Positions 60,756 to 64,000 of a DNA stretch of 64,000 bases are shown here, piece by piece. The stretch lies in contig OY762464.1 in assembly GCA_963665765.1 (NCBI GenBank), positions 1,178,001 to 1,242,000 on the forward strand, written 5' to 3'. The position numbers and the translations under genes are program-made. Under the pieces are notes generated by a model. It saw only the letters and a list, made by a program, of their open reading frames with translations, had not been told where the DNA came from and made no database searches. This DNA comes from Bin76 sp963665765 (GTDB lineage Bacteria > Actinomycetota > Acidimicrobiia > Spongiisociales > ZC4RG35). How positions within the stretch are numbered: position 1 is the stretch's first letter; each line of letters begins with the position of its first letter.

Positions 60756-62144
60756 ATGCTTGATCTGAGAATCGTTGGCGCCCAGGTGGTGAGCGACGGC
60801 CTAATCCGTTCGGCTGATGTCGGCGTGGAGGGCGAATTCATCGCAGAAGTATCCCCACCCGGAGGGCTGGGAGCGGCGCGGAGCGAGATAGACGGTTCGG
60901 GGTTGCTGGTGATTCCCGGCGCAGTGGACGCCCACTTCCATTGCCGGGCGCCCAGCCACCCCGAGCGGGCCACCTTCGCCTCCGAATCACGGGCGGCGGC
61001 TTCGTCCGGCATCACCACTCTCTTCGAGATGCCCATCTCCAACCCGCCGTGCAGCACCCCCGAGGCCTTTTCGGACCGGCGGGAGTTGGGAGAGGCCGAA
61101 AGTTTGGTGGACTTCGCTCTCTATTCCGGGGCGGGTTTCGCCGACTCGGCACGGGCGGAAGCCATGGCGGAGGCGGGCGCCATCGGGTTCAAGCTCTTTA
61201 CCCATCAACCCCCTTCCGAGCGACTCAACGAATTCGAGGGACTGTGGGCGTCGGGGTCCGAACAGATCTACGACTGTCTGGCCACCGTGGCCCAAACCGG
61301 GTTACGCTGCGCGGTGCACGCCGAAAGCCAGCCCTTCATCGAACGATTCCGCCTCGATTCCGACCAGTTCGGCCATCCCGCCCGGCCACCGATGGTCGAA
61401 GCGGCAGCCGTTGGACTGGTGGCCACCATTGCTCGGGAGATCGGCTTGCCCGCCCACATCGTCCACATCACTTCCCGCCTGGCCACCGAGGAAGTCAAAG
61501 CCGCCCAGGCTCTGGGCGTCGATCTGTCAGCCGAGTCGTGTCCGCATTACCTGCTGTTCGACGAGAGTTATATCCCTCGGTTTGGCAATTTCGTGAAGGT
61601 GGCTCCGCCACTTCGGCCCGCCGAAGACGTGGAATTTTTGTGGGAAGCCTTGTTGGACGGAACCCTGTCGGTGGTGGCGTCGGATCACGCTCCTTTCACC
61701 CCGGAGGAGAAGGCGGCAGCCGATCACGCCTCGTCCGGACAGGGAATCCCGTCACTCGAAATGCTGGTTCCCACCATGCTGACCGCCGGGCTGACCGGGC
61801 GGTTCCCCCTAGCCCGGGCGATCGAGGTGATGACCGCCAACCCGGCCAAGCTGTTCGGCATCTACCCCCGAAAAGGGACCATCTCAGCGGGATCAGATGC
61901 CGACCTGGTGTTGGTGGATCCCGAGGGACGATGGACCGCCGACTCGGGACAATTCCTGAGCCGATCCGGTGGAAGCGGCAAAGCCTATGACGGAATGCAA
62001 ATGACGGGGAAGATCGACACCACCATCTCTCGAGGTCGGATCGTTTTCACCGAAGGCCGCATCGTTGGTGACTCAGGGGGGCGGTTTGTCTCCCCCGACG
62101 GTCCGCCCCTTCGTGTGACAGATCCACAGACTTCCCCGATGTAA
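60756..62144 (+). CDS. Dihydroorotase/allantoinase/hydantoinase-type hydrolase
   Basis: 462 residues, cyclic-amidohydrolase group. VIPGAVDAHFHCRAPSHPER gives HxH. GFKLFTHQPPSERL supplies the bridging Lys. Other ligands lie in VHAESQPF, HIVHITSRLA and VASDHAPFTPEEK (Asp of SDHAPF). These match DHOase/D-hydantoinase. It opens a 5- or 6-membered ring amide to an N-carbamoyl acid, the expected substrate for the two carbamoyl hydrolases at 32.7 and 40.2 kb. A hairpin terminator follows. Confidence 0.92.
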   Translation: MLDLRIVGAQVVSDGLIRSADVGVEGEFIAEVSPPGGLGAARSEIDGSGLLVIPGAVDAHFHCRAPSHPERATFASESRAAASSGITTLFEMPISNPPCSTPEAFSDRRELGEAESLVDFALYSGAGFADSARAEAMAEAGAIGFKLFTHQPPSERLNEFEGLWASGSEQIYDCLATVAQTGLRCAVHAESQPFIERFRLDSDQFGHPARPPMVEAAAVGLVATIAREIGLPAHIVHITSRLATEEVKAAQALGVDLSAESCPHYLLFDESYIPRFGNFVKVAPPLRPAEDVEFLWEALLDGTLSVVASDHAPFTPEEKAAADHASSGQGIPSLEMLVPTMLTAGLTGRFPLARAIEVMTANPAKLFGIYPRKGTISAGSDADLVLVDPEGRWTADSGQFLSRSGGSGKAYDGMQMTGKIDTTISRGRIVFTEGRIVGDSGGRFVSPDGPPLRVTDPQTSPM

Positions 62145-62191
62145 CTACTTCCGCCGGTCTCATCCCACCAATAATTTGTCTACCTAACCCG

Positions 62192-62209
62192 CCGCGAGAC
62201 GCGGTTTTT
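62192..62209 (+). terminator. Rho-independent terminator after the hydantoinase-type gene
   Basis: CCGCG (62192-62196), AGA loop, CGCGG (62200-62204), then TTTTTC. A compact GC stem with a T-run, about 50 bases after the stop of the ring hydrolase. Confidence 0.7.
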
Positions 62210-62491
62210 CAGCAAGAGGTATAGCACGCTACGGGCACTTTTCAAGGTTGAATTTCTTTGATCAATAGCAAGGGTCTTAACCACTGATGATCGCCATCAC
62301 TGGGACGGGGCGGCGAGCTACTGCCAGAGGTTACCGGGCGAGGGAATGCCCTTATCGGGTAGCTTCGAACTACTGGCGCTATTTTCGATTTGTTCTGGGC
62401 AAGGCATCGTTCGAAGGCGTCTTTCCCGGAGGCGCACTCCTCCTTGCGGCTCGGTAGCCTAAAGAACAATCAAACAGATGAAGGAGTAGGT
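62210..62491 (+). other. Long 5' leader region of the 5'-nucleotidase gene, possibly structured
   Basis: 282 bases from the terminator to the ATG at 62492. AGCTAC (62316-62321) can pair with GTAGCT (62359-62364), and inside that lies GGGC...GCCC (62336-62351). The region from 62300 to 62460 is GC-rich with short complementary blocks and no reading frame. It could be a structured leader. I cannot match it to a known riboswitch by eye. The ribosome-binding site AAGGAGTAGGT precedes the ATG. Confidence 0.35.
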
Positions 62492-64000
62492 ATGACAACC
62501 ACCCGATCCAAAGGCCCGTTCGCCATTCTTTTCGCTTTGGCGCTGATAGCCGGGATGCTGGTTTCCGCCCCCGCAAGTGCCCAGGACGCCGAAGACAGCG
62601 GAAGTTTCACACTCACCATTCTGCATAACAACGACGGGGAATCGAAGCTCCTCTCCAACGATTCCGACCCGGGAGTGGCCCGTTTCGTGGCCTTGATGAA
62701 GCAACTGCAGGCCGACGCTTCCGGCACGGGACTGGTGACCCTGACCTCGGGTGACAACTTCCTGGCTTCTCAGGAGTTGGGGGTTTCCCTGGCCCGCGAG
62801 GGTGCACTATATGACTCGATAGCTCTGAGCGGCATCTACGACGCCATGGCTCTGGGCAACCATGATTTCGACCTCGGACCCGAGGTAACCGCCCGGTTTG
62901 TGACCGGGTTTTCCCCACCGGTGACGTTCCTGTCCGCCAACGTGGACTTTTCGGGTGAACCCGACCTGCAGGCGCTGGTGGACCAAGGCCTGATCGCCGG
63001 CAGCACGGTTATAGAGACCGGCGGTGACCGGATCGGCGTGATCGGGGCGGTCACCCCGCTGCTGCCCAATATCTCCACCCCTCGCAACGCGGTGGTTTCC
63101 CCGGTGTTGCCGGCGGTGACGGCGGCGGTCGAAAGCCTGACCGGTCAGGGAGTGAACAAGATCATCCTGGTCAGCCATCTCCAGGACGTCGACGAGGAAA
63201 TCCAGCTGATCGGAAGTCTCTCAGGCGTAGACGTGGTGATCGCCGGAGGCGGAGACGACCTGCTCCGCAACGACGGGAATACCTGCCTCCCCGAAGAAGA
63301 AGCGGTGGCGCCCTACCCGATCGAGGTGGAGGACGCCTCCGGCGCGACGGTGCCGGTCATCACCGCTCCGGGCGGGTACCGCTGCATCGGGGAGTTGAAC
63401 GTCACCTTCGACGCCAACGGCAACGTCACGGCATCCGAGGGCCGTTCCATAGGGGTTGGTTTCGATGTGGAACCCGATCCGACGGTCCAAGCCAACGTGA
63501 TCGATCCTCTAACTGCGGCGGTGGGTCTCATCGACGCCGATGTGATCGGCGCCAGCGAGGTCGAGTTGGACGGGCGCCGTTCGGGAGTCCGCACCAGGGC
63601 CACCAACGAGGGGAACCTCCTGGCCGATGCTCTGCGGGCCACGGGCACCAACCTGGCCGATGACTTCGGTATCACGGCGCCGGATGTGGCCGTCCAGAAC
63701 GGAGGCGGTATCCGCAACGACGCGGTGATTCCGGCTGGTGAAATCACCACCGGAGTGACCTGGGACATCGCTCCCTTCCGGAACTTCGTGGTGGTCGGCG
63801 AGGTCCCGCGCCAAGTCTTCTGGACGCTGCTTGAGCAAGCCGTGGACCGGATACCAGGCGCCGGGGGCCAGTTCGCCCAGGTTTCGGGGTTCACTCTCAC
63901 TTACGACCCGGCCGCCCCGGCCCGGGAGATAGCGCGGGACGGCGACTGCTCGGTGAGCGGCAACCCCGGCCAGCGAGTGCGCCAAGTGGTGCTCGACGAC
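62492..64000 (+). CDS. Secreted 5'-nucleotidase/2',3'-cyclic phosphodiesterase (UshA-like), 3' end outside window
   Basis: 503 residues visible, open at the window end. Signal peptide (about residues 1-30, ending SAPASAQD). Calcineurin-like metallophosphatase domain: TILHNNDGES (in place of the usual HtND), TSGDNFLASQE, ALGNHDFDLG, ILVSHLQDVDEE and AGGGDD. The start of the 5'-nucleotidase C-terminal domain is near residue 330 (GVRTRATNEGNLLADALR, then AVQNGGGIRND). The first motif has Asn-Asp where relatives have His-x-Asn-Asp, within normal variation. It dephosphorylates extracellular nucleotides to nucleosides, which the BMP-type importer at 34-40 kb could take up. Confidence 0.92.
   Translation, partial: MTTTRSKGPFAILFALALIAGMLVSAPASAQDAEDSGSFTLTILHNNDGESKLLSNDSDPGVARFVALMKQLQADASGTGLVTLTSGDNFLASQELGVSLAREGALYDSIALSGIYDAMALGNHDFDLGPEVTARFVTGFSPPVTFLSANVDFSGEPDLQALVDQGLIAGSTVIETGGDRIGVIGAVTPLLPNISTPRNAVVSPVLPAVTAAVESLTGQGVNKIILVSHLQDVDEEIQLIGSLSGVDVVIAGGGDDLLRNDGNTCLPEEEAVAPYPIEVEDASGATVPVITAPGGYRCIGELNVTFDANGNVTASEGRSIGVGFDVEPDPTVQANVIDPLTAAVGLIDADVIGASEVELDGRRSGVRTRATNEGNLLADALRATGTNLADDFGITAPDVAVQNGGGIRNDAVIPAGEITTGVTWDIAPFRNFVVVGEVPRQVFWTLLEQAVDRIPGAGGQFAQVSGFTLTYDPAAPAREIARDGDCSVSGNPGQRVRQVVLDD

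Noticed and set aside
1..64000. tRNA, rRNA genes, integrase or insertion-sequence transposase
   Set aside because: I saw no cloverleaf, rRNA or transposase/integrase motif, so the accessory regions lack a recognisable mobile-element machinery in this window.

Overview
The window is a high-GC bacterial chromosome segment with frequent GTG and TTG starts, several leaderless-looking promoters, actinobacterial-style lipoproteins and an L,D-transpeptidase. This suggests an actinomycetote, perhaps an uncultured Acidimicrobiia-like lineage. The phylum is inferred from gene content and base composition, not from a marker gene.

Layout. 0-4.8 kb: chromosomal metabolic genes (the 3' part of an acyl-CoA dehydrogenase, a VOC protein, FabF, a TrmL-like tRNA methyltransferase, a lipoprotein sugar dehydrogenase). 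3-8.4 kb: relics and accessory genes, including a truncated ATPase start, a coupled ATPase pair, a frameshifted DUF4160 gene and a decayed HicBA toxin-antitoxin pair. 8.4-25 kb: a large defence-type locus, mostly on the minus strand. It holds a 1424-residue Eco57I-class DNA methyltransferase, a SNF2-type helicase, a 1743-residue DEAD/H helicase with DUF1998 and a C-terminal nuclease-like tail, and a phospholipase D-P-loop ATPase fusion. Embedded in it are a heptad-repeat membrane protein on the other strand and a broken RelE-like toxin with its antitoxin. The set resembles class 1 DISARM (DrmMI, DrmD, DrmA/B, DrmC) but is rearranged and fused. The methyltransferase contains a run of 12 G followed by three divergent copies of one conserved segment, the first lying in another frame. 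This is the strongest candidate for an undescribed switchable system.

25-41 kb: nitrogen-heterocycle catabolism. YgfK-like, SsnA-like and XdhD-like genes form a purine-type oxidation operon next to an N-carbamoyl-amino-acid hydrolase. A divergent YkoF-like/HTH regulator follows, then a BMP-type nucleoside ABC transporter whose binding protein is internally duplicated, then a beta-ureidopropionase-like nitrilase. 41-47.8 kb: MscS channel, phosphoribosyltransferase, DegT-type aminotransferase, Fic protein, orphan DUF1778 antitoxin, membrane protein, L,D-transpeptidase.

47.9-54.5 kb (minus strand): a RidA / GatC-like / amidase operon (AtzEG-like), a DUF4160 / DUF2442 / phosphoribosyltransferase-DUF4160 operon, and an alcohol dehydrogenase / M24 / isochorismatase operon. 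54.6-62.1 kb (plus strand): a tightly coupled catabolic cluster of epimerase, aminotransferase, 2-hydroxyacid dehydrogenase, an unknown TIM-barrel-like protein, an amidohydrolase and a dihydroorotase/hydantoinase-type hydrolase. The window ends inside a secreted 5'-nucleotidase. Purine/pyrimidine ring opening, carbamoyl and amide hydrolysis and nucleoside uptake recur throughout, which suggests scavenging of nucleobases and related cyclic amides for nitrogen.
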